This document shows, in pieces, positions 34,130 through 45,471 of a DNA stretch of 64,000 nucleotides; the first letter of the stretch is position 1; every line of letters begins with the position of its first letter. Origin of the DNA: Cubamyces lactineus (taxonomy: Eukaryota > Basidiomycota > Agaricomycetes > Polyporales > Polyporaceae). The notes beneath the pieces were generated by a model. That model saw only the letters and a list, made by a program, of their open reading frames with translations. It was not told the origin of the DNA and ran no database searches. The stretch covers positions 1,178,001 through 1,242,000 of the forward strand of contig JACDTU010000007.1 in NCBI GenBank assembly GCA_022376465.1, in the 5' to 3' direction. Made by a program: the position numbers and the translations under genes.

Positions 34130-35782
34130 TCACGCTTTGCGCTTAAACAGGTAGTGACCAACTCCCCATCTGCCACACAGCGACGATTAGTCTTCACACA
34201 TCGAAGGCTGCTCAATAAATATGCGACTTACTCTTGACCGTCATTCAGCGCAAAGAACTCCGCGACGGCGAGGTAGAACACGCGGAAGCGATAGAAAGCC
34301 TTCCGCCCGTCCTCCTTGCTCAGCCCCTTCGCGACGGCGTCCTTCTCGAGCTCAGCGATCCCCGCTTTCGCGTTGGCATCCTGCTTGCGGAGCCAGTCTT
34401 CGCTGGTTCGCGCGTAGTGCTTGCCGTTGACATACCAGCTGCGGATGTGCGTCAGGTCGTCCTGGAAGTACAGCTATGGACGTCAAGGCGTGAATGGGTG
34501 TCGTCCTTTGGCGAAATATGGTGACCAACTCACCAGCAAGTCGTGCGAGGGCATCGTCCCGCCTACAAGTATAGGCAGGGTTAGATCTAGTTACGCAGAG
34601 AATGATGGTATCCTGACCGGAGAAGAACGTCTGTGCCATCCAGCCGTCGCCTTCTTCGAAGTGGTAGGGCGTCGTCTTATGGCAGAATATGTGCACGAAG
34701 AATAGGGACTCTTCAGGTCCGTCCGGACTCAGCCACGAAGCAACTTTGGCCATGAGTAGTTTGTAGTTCTTCATATGCTCAAACATCTGCCATACCCAAG
34801 CCGTGCTCATATAAGCATGCATCCAAACAAGAGCGAGAGATTCTGTACCTCAATCGAAAGAATGCGATCGAAGCTATATATGAGGGCCTTGTCAGGATTA
34901 TAGCTTCGTCATAGAACAAATATGCAACGCACTGTCTTGCTCCATTGAAATCATGCGTGTTTACGTCTGCGGTGATAATCTGGGTTGTGGGGTCATTTCA
35001 ATCATACATGCAGGCAGAAAACAATGCGATGATACCTCGATGTTCGTCAGCCCACGTGCCTTTGCGAGGCTGTCTATATGCGCCTTCTGAGTTGTCGAAT
35101 TAGACAGACCGGTGATCTTGGCGTGTGGGTATTTCTGAGGGGCCTCAATCACCAATGACACATTCTATCATATACTCGAACGGACCTGTGCAAGATATAG
35201 TGATAGACTTCCCCAACCTGACGACACACCATCAGCGCAGGATTAGGAGGGCGCTACTGTCTTCTCACCGCAACCGAGGTCCAGGATGTCTAGCCCATCT
35301 CTGAGTTGCGCCTTCTCGCAGTAGCTCTCAAGCATGAGGATCTCGGCCTCTTCTAGGGTCTCCTTCCCGGTAGGATAGAGGCAGGCCGAGTACTTGGCAT
35401 AGGGACCTAAGCACGAGAGCATGAAAGAAGTCGAGACCTTGTGGTCGCGTCACCTCTCAGCATAGACCACATACTGCTCGGGAGCCACGCACCTCGTAGT
35501 GCTGCTCGTTCGCCTTCTCTGGGACGTCTGCAATCTGGGAACGGGCACGTACACCCTCGATCCATTGCATCTTTGCGGCGTAATTCGCCTCGAAGGAGCC
35601 ATGGTCTATCTCCCTCAGTCGTTGGCGGCACAGTGCCCTAATTACTGGCCTGAGAACAAAGTCTGGCACAAGGCCCTACAGAAGGTAGGGTCAGATTCAT
35701 ATCATGGTATGCTGGTATCGATATGACGGGGTACCTTGTCTAAGAGATTGTAGCCAACTTGGAGGAGGGGGTCGATGAACAT
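34130..35782 (-). CDS. SAM-dependent methyltransferase, cyclopropane-fatty-acid-synthase-like
   Basis: Multi-exon gene of roughly 400 residues. It starts at ATG 35782 (MFIDPLLQVGYNLLDK) and ends in WGVGHYLFKRKA, where the last splice joins GQE to WGVG. The SAM-binding motif reads LDILDLGCGWGSLSLYLAQ once a 50-60-nt intron is removed near 35210-35270. It is followed by ITGLSNSTTQKAHIDSLAK and a later FEHMKNYKLLMAK segment. These match the CFA-synthase/coclaurine-N-methyltransferase-like family found in fungi and plants, which transfers methyl from SAM to lipids or small amines. The substrate is not determined by sequence. No membrane anchor is evident. It is divergently transcribed from the Mdm31 gene with 287 bp between start codons. 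Confidence 0.85.
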
Positions 35783-36069
35783 GGTGGATGAGAGGAAGGA
35801 ACACGGCCAGCCAGAGGGGAGGAAGGAGTGCCCGTCGCTGCGCCCGTGGAAGGAAGATCTGTTGCCGTTGCTGCCATGGCTGCCAATGAGCGTGGGTGCG
35901 AGGGCGAAGGAGAGCGATCGCTGCAGCCACGGACGCGTCGCGATCGCGCTGGGAACCAGTCACGTGCCATCCCCTTGAATTTCCGAAACTGCAGCAACCT
36001 CAAGTTGCCTCGCCTGCTCGTGTGAGCTCTCCCGCCCTCTCCTTCTCCCCTCATGTCCTCCTCAGCGAC
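35783..36069. promoter_or_regulatory. Compact bidirectional promoter
   Basis: Only 287 bp separate the start codons of the minus-strand methyltransferase and the plus-strand Mdm31 gene, so their promoters must overlap. The region is GC-rich and contains GGGAACCAGTCACGTGCC, with a CACGTG E-box near 35961-35966. The frame of the Mdm31 gene is open upstream to 35896, so a longer N-terminus is possible. Confidence 0.5.
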
Positions 36070-38643
36070 ATGCAGGGCATGAAGCGTCTACTCCTCCAGC
36101 ACTCTAGTCGCGGGGCTGCTGTTGATCGGTACACGACGATACGTGACTTCTTTAGGCAGCAGCCTCCATCGCCATGCTCGACCAGCGCACCCCGTCTGGC
36201 TTCTTACTCGCTCAGAGCCCGCGTTCTTATCTGCCCGGCTCCCTCCTTGACTGGCGCATCCCGTTTCTCTTCTCTGCTTAGGGCTCGCGTTGTCACTCGC
36301 CAGTTCTCTTGCCAATGTCCCAGATGCCAGCAGAACCAAAAGGAGAGCTCTCATACTGGCGGCAAGTCCAACGAGAGCGATGGTCGTTCGCGCGAAGGCA
36401 CAGCGTCTGAAGGGGTCAATCTCGAAAACTATCCTCGTTTCTTTCGTCGACTTGCCAAGTCTCTGCCTCATCTGCAGCGACCAACTCGCGACGACTTTCT
36501 TCGTGCAGCGGATGGCTTCTGGCAGCGACTCCGCGTGCGGTTTCGATGGGTCACTATACGGTCCTTTCGAAGATACAACGCCGATGAATTATCCGCGTTC
36601 TTCACTTGGTTTCTCATGAGCCAGACGTTATGGCTGTTTGTTGGAACGTGAGCAATCTCGTTGCGCAACCTCGACCAAACCCTTACCGCTACCTTAGCAC
36701 CACGTTCTTCTCTGTTGTCTTCGCAACCGCAAATAGTCTGAGCTTGCAAGGCAAGGTTTCTTCCTCTTGCCACGCTTCCTTCCTAACGTCCATCGCATCC
36801 TCAGAATACATCGCCCGGGCTCTGAGCGACTACCTCACTGCGGAGACTGGCATAACCATCATCTTCGAGTCTGCCATTGTTCCTAAGTGGAGGGATTCAC
36901 GCATATCTTTCAAGAACGTGTTCATTACCCGCCGACCCGACAACTTCAGGAACAGGGCTCTGAACAGCAGTGGGCATCCCGTAGCAGCTGGTTACGACTT
37001 GAGTAACCACCCCTCCTACCATACCACTGCTGAAGAGGAGGATGACAGTCAAGAGGATTACTCGACCGAGGACCAGAACTACTCCATGTTCGATCTGAGC
37101 GTCGATTCCATCGATGTCACTCTCTCCTTCGCTCGTTGGTGGGCGGGCAAGGGTCTCGTCGAGGACGCGGTCATCAAAGGGGTCCGTGGAGTGCTCGGTA
37201 CGTAACATGAACATTTACGGAGGTGCAGTAACCTTGACCTCCCTCTAGATCGCCGTTCAGTAACGTGGGATCCGGACCATCCACTCGATCCGGCCGCATT
37301 CCGCCACAAAGCGCAGCCCGGCGACTTCGAGCTCGAGTCGCTCCAGCTCGAAGACGTGCTAATTACCGTCTACCAACCGGGGAACTTCCGACCGTACACG
37401 GCGTCGATCTTCCGCGCCGACATCCGGACTTTCCGCAAGCAATGGCTCTTCTACGACTTCTTGCGCGCGGAGAACGTGGTGGGGCAATTTGACAATTGCT
37501 TGTTCAGCTTGCACCGGCCGCAGAGCATTGGGCGCACGACCGACCAGGACCTCAAGGATGGCAAGTGGAGTCGAATGGTCAGTAGCCCATTCTCTTTTAC
37601 ACTTGCGGCCAACGCATGTTCTGACCTTCAGTACAGTCTCGCTTCCGCATGGACGGCCTGAATATTGACCATCTACAAAGCATGACGACCCAAGAGGGCC
37701 CTTTCTCCTGGATCACCTCAGGCAAGGTAGATGCAGTGCTCGACATCAAATTCCCGCGGGACTTGAACGAAGAGCCCGGACTGAACGCGCTGCTGGGCGA
37801 GCTTGCAGATGCGCTCACCACCGCCGCGTCGTCCGTCGCGAGCATCGAGCGCATCCCCGGCCAGCCTCAGCTTGCAAAGCCCCCACTTAGCGCGCCGTCA
37901 GATGCAACTGAAGATGTGGACGGCAGCGTCGGCGGCGGCTTGGTCGGGGAGGGCGGCACGGAGCCGCAGCCGCGGGTCGTGGTGGACATCGACTTGCGCT
38001 TCAGGGATCTGAAGGCTGCTGTGCCGTTGTTCACGTCGGACCTGAGCTATGCGAATAATGCGCTCGTTCGACCGATTGTGGCGTTCATGAAGTACGTCGA
38101 TGTGGTGTTGGATGCGAGGCTGGATACTGAATTGGGTGATTGAAGTGCCAACCGGACGCTCATCCCTATTCGCTGTCGGGTAGTGAAGGACCTCAGAGAC
38201 TTCGACGGAGCGTGGACGGTATGTTGTTGTAATCTCTGCACCGATCGCCCGTGCTAACCAGACTGCTTTGCAGATGTGGGAGAGTAAGTCGAGATGCCCC
38301 ATTATCCATTGCGTAATTTGCTGACGGTATCTTCCAGCTGGACTCATCGATGCTATCTCTCTGAAGGTCAGTCCCAACACACCTCGGTCCTGATTGTACA
38401 GCCTCTCACGTTCATGTATAGGTATACGAGGCGATGGCCTACCACGTCACGCAGGCGAACTTCAACCGACGCTTCAAAGCAGTCGGGACATGGAGCCTGC
38501 AGATGACCGCCAACGCGCTCATGTCGACGCTGCGCACGCTCATGGACCCCATGACGGTCCACCTGCGCGAGATATACGAGCAGGGGATACCCTCGGAGTC
38601 GGTGTTCCAGATACCCTCGGTGCTGTACCACAAATCCTCATGA
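36070..38643 (+). CDS. MDM31: Mdm31/Mdm32-family mitochondrial inner-membrane protein
   Basis: Nine exons (36070-36647, 36698-36750, 36805-37197, 37249-37577, 37637-38091, 38146-38218, 38274-38283, 38338-38366, 38422-38643) sum to 2142 nt and 713 residues. The N-terminus is Arg/Ser-rich and acid-free, like a mitochondrial presequence. The conserved family core starts with FNAD-like YNADELSAFFTWFLMSQTLW and the membrane segment LFVGTTTFFSVVFATA. It continues with AETGITIIFESAIVPKW, QPGNFRPYTASIFRADI and MDGLNIDHL, and ends with KVYEAMAYHVTQANFNRR. Mdm31-type proteins act in the inner membrane in mitochondrial shape, nucleoid inheritance and phospholipid homeostasis. Exon 7 is 10 nt. The second intron seems to use a GC donor. 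Confidence 0.88.
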
Positions 38644-38864
38644 GGGGTACGGCTCGCGCGCGTCGGGCATGCTGAGGTAGTGGTAGTGGTAGTCGTCTAC
38701 TACTACAATATCGATATGCACGGGAAAAGTACACACAAAGCACATACATGCGACGATCTATCCATACCGATCCGTAATGTCCCCAGGGTCATACTGTACA
38801 TCCCATCCGAGAATACCTATCCTCTGCTCCGTGCAGCTCAGCTCATCTCAGTTCAGCTCGATGC
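38644..38864. other. Convergent 3' spacer
   Basis: 221 bp between the stop codons of the Mdm31 gene and MFS copy 1. It contains a short CAGCTCA-type imperfect repeat near 38835-38865. No gene. Confidence 0.5.
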
Positions 38865-40787
38865 TCAGTCTCGGTATTTCCTGATCCGCCGGGCAACCCA
38901 GCTGCCGAACCCAGACTCGAGGAGCATGAAGACGACCCAGAGGTGCCCGCCGAGCAGGTGCTTTGACGCGGACACCGCGAAGAGCGAGCTTGCGATCGTC
39001 GGCCCAACCGTGCTCGCGAGAGACTGCGCGAGCTCTGCGAGCCCGTTGGCCGTCCCTAGAGAGGCGGAGCCTGGAGTGTGGTCTCTAGTGAGGATCATGA
39101 TGATACTATCGTCGACAGCCAAGCGGTCAGCGTCCGTATCGCACGGGGCCTAATGGCAAGAATGTGTGACCTACGAGAACGCAAGGCAGCCCAAGCGGGA
39201 CAAGAACAACACTGTCGCGACGGCGGCCCACTCGCCCGTCGACGCCTCCCTGAAGGCCTCTTCCCCCGTGCCGGCCAGCAGCGTAGGCGCGGCAGTGGCG
39301 CGCTGCGCGACGAACGACGCAAAGGGCATCGCGGCGAAGGTCGCGACCCACGCGAGCATGCAGAAGTCGAACATGGCGAGCGTGCCGAAGCGCCGCAGGA
39401 GCTTCGGCATGCAGAGCTTGAGCGGGATCGACACTGCGCCCATGGCGGAGAGCGCGCGGCCTATCTGCGCGGGCTGGAGTGGTAGTATTCTCAGCATCTG
39501 TCGTTCGGCGATGAGTGAGTGGGACGTACGGAGAGGGCGAGGCCGCCCTCGCGGATGGGCGTGTATGCCATGAGCACGAAGGTGTTCGTGAAGCATGACC
39601 CGGCGAACCCGAGCACGCCGCTCGAAGCGAAGACAGCGCGGAGCACGGGGATTGAGAGTAGCTCGCGCACGCTCATGGGCTCCAGGTCGGCCACCGTCGG
39701 CGGGACGTCGATGACAGTCGCACCGACGGCTGCGGTGAGGAGAGGCTCCTCTTCCGGGCTGACGACCTTTGCTTTGCGTTTATTCGGAAGCGTCTGGGAG
39801 GGTCATTGGAGTAATTGCTACCGCGGTGAAAGGATCGTGCACATACCTCTTCCAGCACGAACGTAGCCAGGAACGCGGCACCGATGGAAACCGCGGACGA
39901 TATGAGACAGGGGAGGAGGTACGGGTACGCTGTCCATATCGGGCTCGTGAAGGTATTCGGCCATTGTTTCGCGGGTTCCGCGAACGTGCCTCCTATCAGA
40001 GGGCTGCCGAAACCGTCAGCTTCCCATCCGTCACCTAGACACTGGGAACGCGGAGCACTGAATACTGACCCTATCACAAAACCCAAGGCTGAGATGATGT
40101 CGTACAAGGGGAAGGCTGTCGACTGGTTCGTCTCGTCGGAGAGCTCGCCGACGACGGAATGGATGGCCCCGGTAATGCCAAAGAAAAACCCGGCTTAATC
40201 ACGGGGTGGTGGTGAGAAAGGCGCAAGTATGAAAGTGAAGAGCGGGCTCACCCAGTAAGCGGTTGATTAACACGCCCGCGAAGGTCTGGGACAAGCCAAA
40301 GAGTATAGTGAAGAGAGCGGTCCCTGTGGTTCCGAGGAGGATGACCGGGATGCGACCTCTACTGTCTGATAGCGTTCAGAATGTTGAGCACGTCTGTTGT
40401 CAAGAGGGTCGAGAGGGTAGGCTCACCTGAGATACGCCCCCATATGAACATGCTCATGAACTGGGCCACGGAGAACGCGCTGTGCTTGACGTACAGTTAG
40501 ATGCAGCCTGCCTCGAGCTTCAATCTGGTACTTACCGCCAGTCCGCTGTAGTACCCGGTCTCCGCCCCTTCCGAGGCTGCCAGCTTCTCGATGAGTACAT
40601 TATAATAGGGTATCGACTGAGTGAGCGCGATAGGGAGAGTCAGCTTGATAGCGTAGATCACCGCCATTTGGACTTTGGGCAGCGGATTCGGCTCCATCTT
40701 CTTCTTAGAGACCGAGAGTTCAGACTCTCCAGAAACAAATCCTACGCGAGAGACGCTATCTTCACGAGATGGCCTCAGTGCGGCCAT
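38865..40787 (-). CDS. MFS transporter (DHA1/ZIFL-like), copy 1
   Basis: Multi-exon gene of about 500 residues, starting at ATG 40787 (MAALRPSRED) and ending in RRIRKYRD. The 12-helix MFS fold is visible: helix 1 region LPKVQMAVIYAIKLTLPIAL, the loop 2-3 motif A-like GRISDSRGRIPVILLG after splicing, AGFFFGITGAIHSVVGELSD, a charged central loop with EEEPLL, then SIPLKLCMPKLLRRFGTL, and GSASLGTANGLAELAQSLAS in the last third. It belongs to the drug:H+ antiporter-like group that includes zinc-induced-facilitator-like carriers. The substrate is unknown. It is followed by a second copy with the same exon layout on the same strand. Exon boundaries in the region 39990-40110 are uncertain. Confidence 0.85.
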
Positions 40788-41228
40788 ACCAGCCAAGTTG
40801 GTTGGAACCTGAGGACAAGATAACGGACAGTGGGCAGCCCGGGTCCCTAGCACGGAGGGGGTATATAAGGCTCTGCGGCCATGGGAATGTCTAAGGTGGC
40901 GTCGGACTTCGGACACGCTGTGTCAGAACGCAAGTCAGCCCAGATCGCAACATATTTGGCTGCGACGTCGTTTGCGCACGCCGCAAGAAGCTCCCTATCA
41001 ACTTTGCGTGCTCCGGTGTCCAATTGACGAACGTACCCCTAACCCTAGTACCCGTGCTCAGCAAAGCGGGACACAGGCTGAGACGAATGCATGTGAAACG
41101 CAAAGATCCAACGGTCATAAAGAGAGGCGGCGTACTGTGTAGCCATACATGGGCTCTATGAGGAGCGAGTACTTACATACAATCATGATCACTTCCATGT
41201 CCACACCGCGACATCCGAACTCTGGGGC
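40788..41228. other. Spacer between the two MFS copies
   Basis: 441 bp holding the promoter of copy 1 and the 3' end of copy 2. No coding exon recognised. Confidence 0.5.
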
Positions 41229-43141
41229 TCAGTCATTGCGATACTTCCGTATCCGCCTCGCGGTCCAGCTGCCGAACGCTACTTCGAGCAGCATGAACAC
41301 GACCCACAAATGACCGCCCAAGATGTGCTTGGACGCTGAGAAAGCAAACAGCGAGCTTGCGATAGTAGGCCCGACCGCCATGGCGAGAGATTGCGCGAGC
41401 TCCGATAGCCCGTTCGCGGTTCCCAGAGACGCGGAGCCAGGCGTGTGATCTCGCGTAAGGATCATGATGATACTGCGTAAATAAACATGTCAGCACTATG
41501 GCTACCGCGAAAATACCTGCTATAGACTTACGAGAAGGCGAGGCACCCTAGCCTCGACAGGAACAAGATGAATCCCACCATGGTCCATTCGCCCACCGAC
41601 GTGCTTCTTGATGTCTCCTCATCGGCACGCGCAAATGTGGAGGTGGTCGCTTGCTGAGCCACCAAAGATGCCAGGGGCATAGAAGCAAAAGTTACGATCC
41701 ATGCGAGCATGGAAAAGTCGAACACTGCTAGAGTGCCGAATCGCCTCAGGAGCATGGGCATGCACAGCTTGAGCGGGATAGAGACAGCCCCCATTACCGC
41801 AAGGGCACGACCGATCTGCGCTGGCTACATAACAGCTTGATGAATGAGCGGATCACGGAAAGAAGATGCAGTGCTTTGGCGTACAGAGAAGGCCAGGCCG
41901 CCTTGGTGGAGAGGCGTGTACGCCATGAGCACGAATGTGTCGTTGAAGCATGCGCCCGCGAATCCGAGGGCACCACTAGCCGTAAACACGGCACGGAGAA
42001 CTGGTATTGAGAGCAGTTCACGTACGCTGAGAGGCTGGAGATCAGCGACGTTGGGCACGACGTCGATGATCGTGGCATCGGATAGCGGCACAATGAGCGG
42101 ATCCTCTTCGGGCTCCAGCATTCGTTTGGGCTTGTGCCCACGTTTGCTCGGAAGTGTCTGAACAAGAGCTGTAAGTCTGAGCAGTGGAATCGTCAAGGAA
42201 TTTCTGCGCACCTCCTCCAATACGAAGACTGTTAGGAGCGTAGCCCCGATCGAGATCGCCGCAGAGACCAAGCACGGCAGGAGATATGGATAGCTTGTCC
42301 ACACGGGGTTTGTGAACAAGTTTGGCCACTTCTTGGCTGGTTCTGCCAACGTGCCTCCAATCATAGGGCTGCAAAACGCGTAGACGTTGAGGCAGGGTGG
42401 ACAACAAGGAGTTGATGGAAGCTGACCCAACCACGTAACCCAATGCAGATATAATATCGTATAATGGAAACGCTATCGACTGGTTCGTCTCATCCGAGAG
42501 TTCGCCGACGACAGAATGGATAGCTCCAGTGATTCCATAGAACAGGCCAGCTATGACGTGCAACGAATGTCAAACGTGCGCACATACGGATGCACGATAA
42601 GGAATGTGCGCACCTAATAGCCTGTTTACGAGAACAGCGGAGAAGGTCTGTGATAGACCAAAGAGCAAGGTAAACAAGGCTGTTCCAGTGGTGCCTAGAA
42701 TGATGACAGGGATACGTCCTCTGCTATCTGTATAAGATGGTCAGTGGGGGGTTTGGTACAAATTGAGTGAGTGGAGAAGCTCACCAGAGACATATCCCCA
42801 AAGGAATGTGGCGACTAATCGCGAGACCGAGAAGGCACCATTCTGTGTAGCGCGTTAACAATGCTACCATAACGAGACGCCAGAAAGGAAGTAACGATGC
42901 TCACTGCGAGGCCGCTGTAGTACCCAGTAACTGCACCTTCCGAGGCAGCCAACTTCTCGATTAGGACGTTATAGTACGGTATTGATTGAGAGAGCGCGAT
43001 AGGGAGCGTGAGCTTGATAGCATAGATGACAGCCAGCTGAATCTTTGGTAGCGGTGTGGGCTCTGTCTTCCGCACGGAGCCAGACTCGCCAAAGCCATCT
43101 ACAGTAGCGTCGTCTGGGGTATCTGGGTAGGGGTAGGACAT
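41229..43141 (-). CDS. MFS transporter (DHA1/ZIFL-like), copy 2
   Basis: Multi-exon gene of about 500 residues, starting at ATG 43141 (MSYPYPDTPDDATVDG) and ending in RRIRKYRND. It is clearly paralogous to copy 1: shared blocks include LPIALSQSIPYYNVLIEKLA, GITGAIHSVVGELSDETNQS, FPLYDIISALGYVVG, PLSVRELLSIPVLRAVF, FVLMAYTPLHQGGLAFS and MILTRDHTPGSASLGTANGL. The N-terminal tail differs completely from copy 1. Twelve membrane segments are expected. The gene appears intact. It is divergent from the Bax-inhibitor gene. Confidence 0.85.
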
Positions 43142-43781
43142 GGCGGATCGAGGGCTGGTGGCGAGCGAATGACGGGGACGAGGATGAGATAGGAGGCTTC
43201 TTGCCGATACCGCAAGGCCTTCGAGCATGGGAATGTCGCAAGCTACCTAAGCAGTGGCGTTAGCAGGAGGCAGCAGGGCACCGCATCGTCCGTAGCCAGC
43301 TCAATGCACCAGCACGGGCGCAACTCATATGATGCTCCTATTGTTAGAGGGTGTGCTGTCGACTGTGCCAGTTCTGATTTCACCCTTGATGCATCATGGC
43401 ATCTGTAAGAGGTTGTAACAGATTAGATTTCGGCTAAATGGGCGCTTGATCCATTAGTATGAGCCCTCGTTAACGTACTTAGCTCTCGTTATAAATCTCA
43501 TGAAGCGCACCGCAAAAGCCAGGTGTCTGTGCATGCCACTAATACTACGCAGGGTACAGTGGCGTCCGATGCAATGATGACCGCCCTGCTTAGTAGCTGT
43601 GGTACAAGAGTGCATGAAGATAACCCTAACCCCAGTGGCACTCAGGGGCGAAGAGCGAGCAGTGCAACCCACGTGGGCCTTTCTAGATCAGCCGGGAAGG
43701 ACGTCACAACCGCCTTAAGCTCGTCGACTCGACTGTGCGCAGTTCGCTATTCTTCCATCCCGTTCTTGTTCTGCAACCACC
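43142..43781. promoter_or_regulatory. Divergent promoter region of MFS copy 2 and the Bax inhibitor gene
   Basis: 640 bp between divergent start codons. No coding exon is recognised. AT-rich stretches occur near 43320-43500, away from both ATGs. Confidence 0.4.
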
Positions 43782-45096
43782 ATGTCCTACTCGAACCCCC
43801 CTCCGCCATACCCTGGACACGCTGGAAAGCTGTCTGCTGTCCCGCCTGAGGACGAGGCTGCTCAACCTCTTCTGGGAAGCCCGATTGCGGGCAGTTCGTC
43901 CGCAGGTATCTACAACCAACCTGCACCAGGAGACGTCCCAGATGATTTCAAGGCAAGTCTGTATGTATTCGTACAACAGAGTACCACCCACTGACTCAAC
44001 GTGGTGCAGTATGGGACCTCTGTGTCTGAGTGCGCACTCGCTATCAGGAACGCGTTCGTTCGCAAGGTGTACAGCATCCTCTGTAAGCACAGTCCTCTGC
44101 TATCGGTAGCGCCTAGTGCTTACCGCGCCTCTCACAGTCTGTCAGATTGTACGTCGCTAGTCTGTGTGAGCGATTTGGCTGTTGTTTCTCAATGTTTCAT
44201 AGGTCGCCACTACAATAGTGGCTGGAGTCATTTCACGGTCTCCGGACGCGATCTTCTGGGTTCAAACACAGTATGTGACCAATGCTAAGCTCGTCAGATG
44301 TGTAACTAATATTCGTTCGCAGTTCATGGTCATTCTACGTTCCGCTATTCGGCACATTGATCAATCTTGGGTTGCTTTACTGGAAGAGGCACAATCATCC
44401 GCTCAACCTGGTACTCCTGTCGACATTCACGCTGCTTGAGGCCTTCACCTTGGGCATCATGACCTCGTTCTTCGACACCGTCATCGTCCTCCAAGCCTTG
44501 TAAGCCCCCCCCGTACAAGTTCACGCCAAGTCGTCTGACCCGTCTCTAGATTGATCACTGTCGGAGTATTCCTTGGCCTCACGCTGTTCACCCTGCAGTC
44601 GAAGGTGAGTACTCGACTTCGGCTGAAGCGTCGCATCTAATAGATTGTGCAGTATGACTTCTCTGGCATGGGGTCATGGCTTTTTGCCGGTCTTTTCGCC
44701 CTCTGTAAGTATTTGTTCCATATACTCATGTGGATCGAAGCTAAAGTTCGTTACAACAGTGATGACAGGCCTTGTCGGAATCTTCATCCCCTTCAGCCGT
44801 ACCATGGATCTCATCTTCGCGATGGGAGGGTGCTTGATCTTCAGTGGCTATATCATCTACGACACGTACATGATTACCAAGAGACTGTCGCCTGATGAGT
44901 ACATCGCTGCTGCCATCAGTCTCTACTTGGAGTGAGTATCAATCTGTGTACACCTCTTAGAGCTGCGCTAACTGGTGTCCCCTCCAGCTTCATCAACCTG
45001 TGTAAGTTCTAAAAGATCTGTTGATCAATAGAGACTAACAATCGTGCGATAGTTATCAACATCCTCCGACTCCTCAACGACGTTCAGAGAGATTAA
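43782..45096 (+). CDS. Bax inhibitor-1 / lifeguard (TMBIM) family membrane protein
   Basis: Ten exons sum to 837 nt and 278 residues: 43782-43952, 44010-44082, 44138-44148, 44203-44270, 44323-44499, 44550-44604, 44653-44704, 44760-44931, 44988-45001 and 45053-45096. A Pro-rich cytosolic N-terminus precedes seven hydrophobic segments. The conserved KYGTSVSECALAIRNAFVRK entry, a middle stretch LLEAFTLGIMTSFFDT and a last part SGYIIYDTYMITKRLSPDEY are typical of the lifeguard branch. The protein sits in ER/Golgi-type membranes and is linked to calcium leak and stress survival in other organisms. The first intron uses a GC donor, and exons 3 and 9 are only 11 and 14 nt long. Confidence 0.92.
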
Positions 45097-45471
45097 ATGG
45101 ACACGTTACCCCTCCACGGTCAATGACGTACGGTAATACATGTCGGCGTTCAGCTGAGGCCCCCTTTTTGTCCTGTACCATAGTGCTATGATTTATCAAT
45201 GGATCTGTAAGTTTAGCGATACTCCAAGCTTGAAGCAATGCTAGCCTGAGTACTCAGGCTCCAGGGCGTCTACGGTATCACCACGTGATGACGTCGCGTC
45301 GCGTCGCGAGACGCGACCCTGAGGCCCTCATAAGCGACCGAGCGAACTGCAACTCGAACGACGTAGCATTCAGTGACGACCCTCCTTCAGACCGCCACTC
45401 GTGTTCCCTCATTGCACAGTTACCTTCGCGGCTACCGATTACTTGCGAACGTTCGACGTCTTCCCCTCGAC
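45097..45471 (+). promoter_or_regulatory. Promoter of F-box copy 1 with E-box/CGCG module
   Basis: 375 bp between the Bax-inhibitor stop and the F-box ATG. At 45282-45287 lies CACGTG, followed at once by TGACGTC and then tandem GTCGC units. GTCGCGTC-GCGA-GACGCGAC (about 45297-45316) is a perfect 8-bp inverted repeat with a 4-bp centre. A similar E-box plus TCGCGTCGCG arrangement exists upstream of copy 2. Confidence 0.5.
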
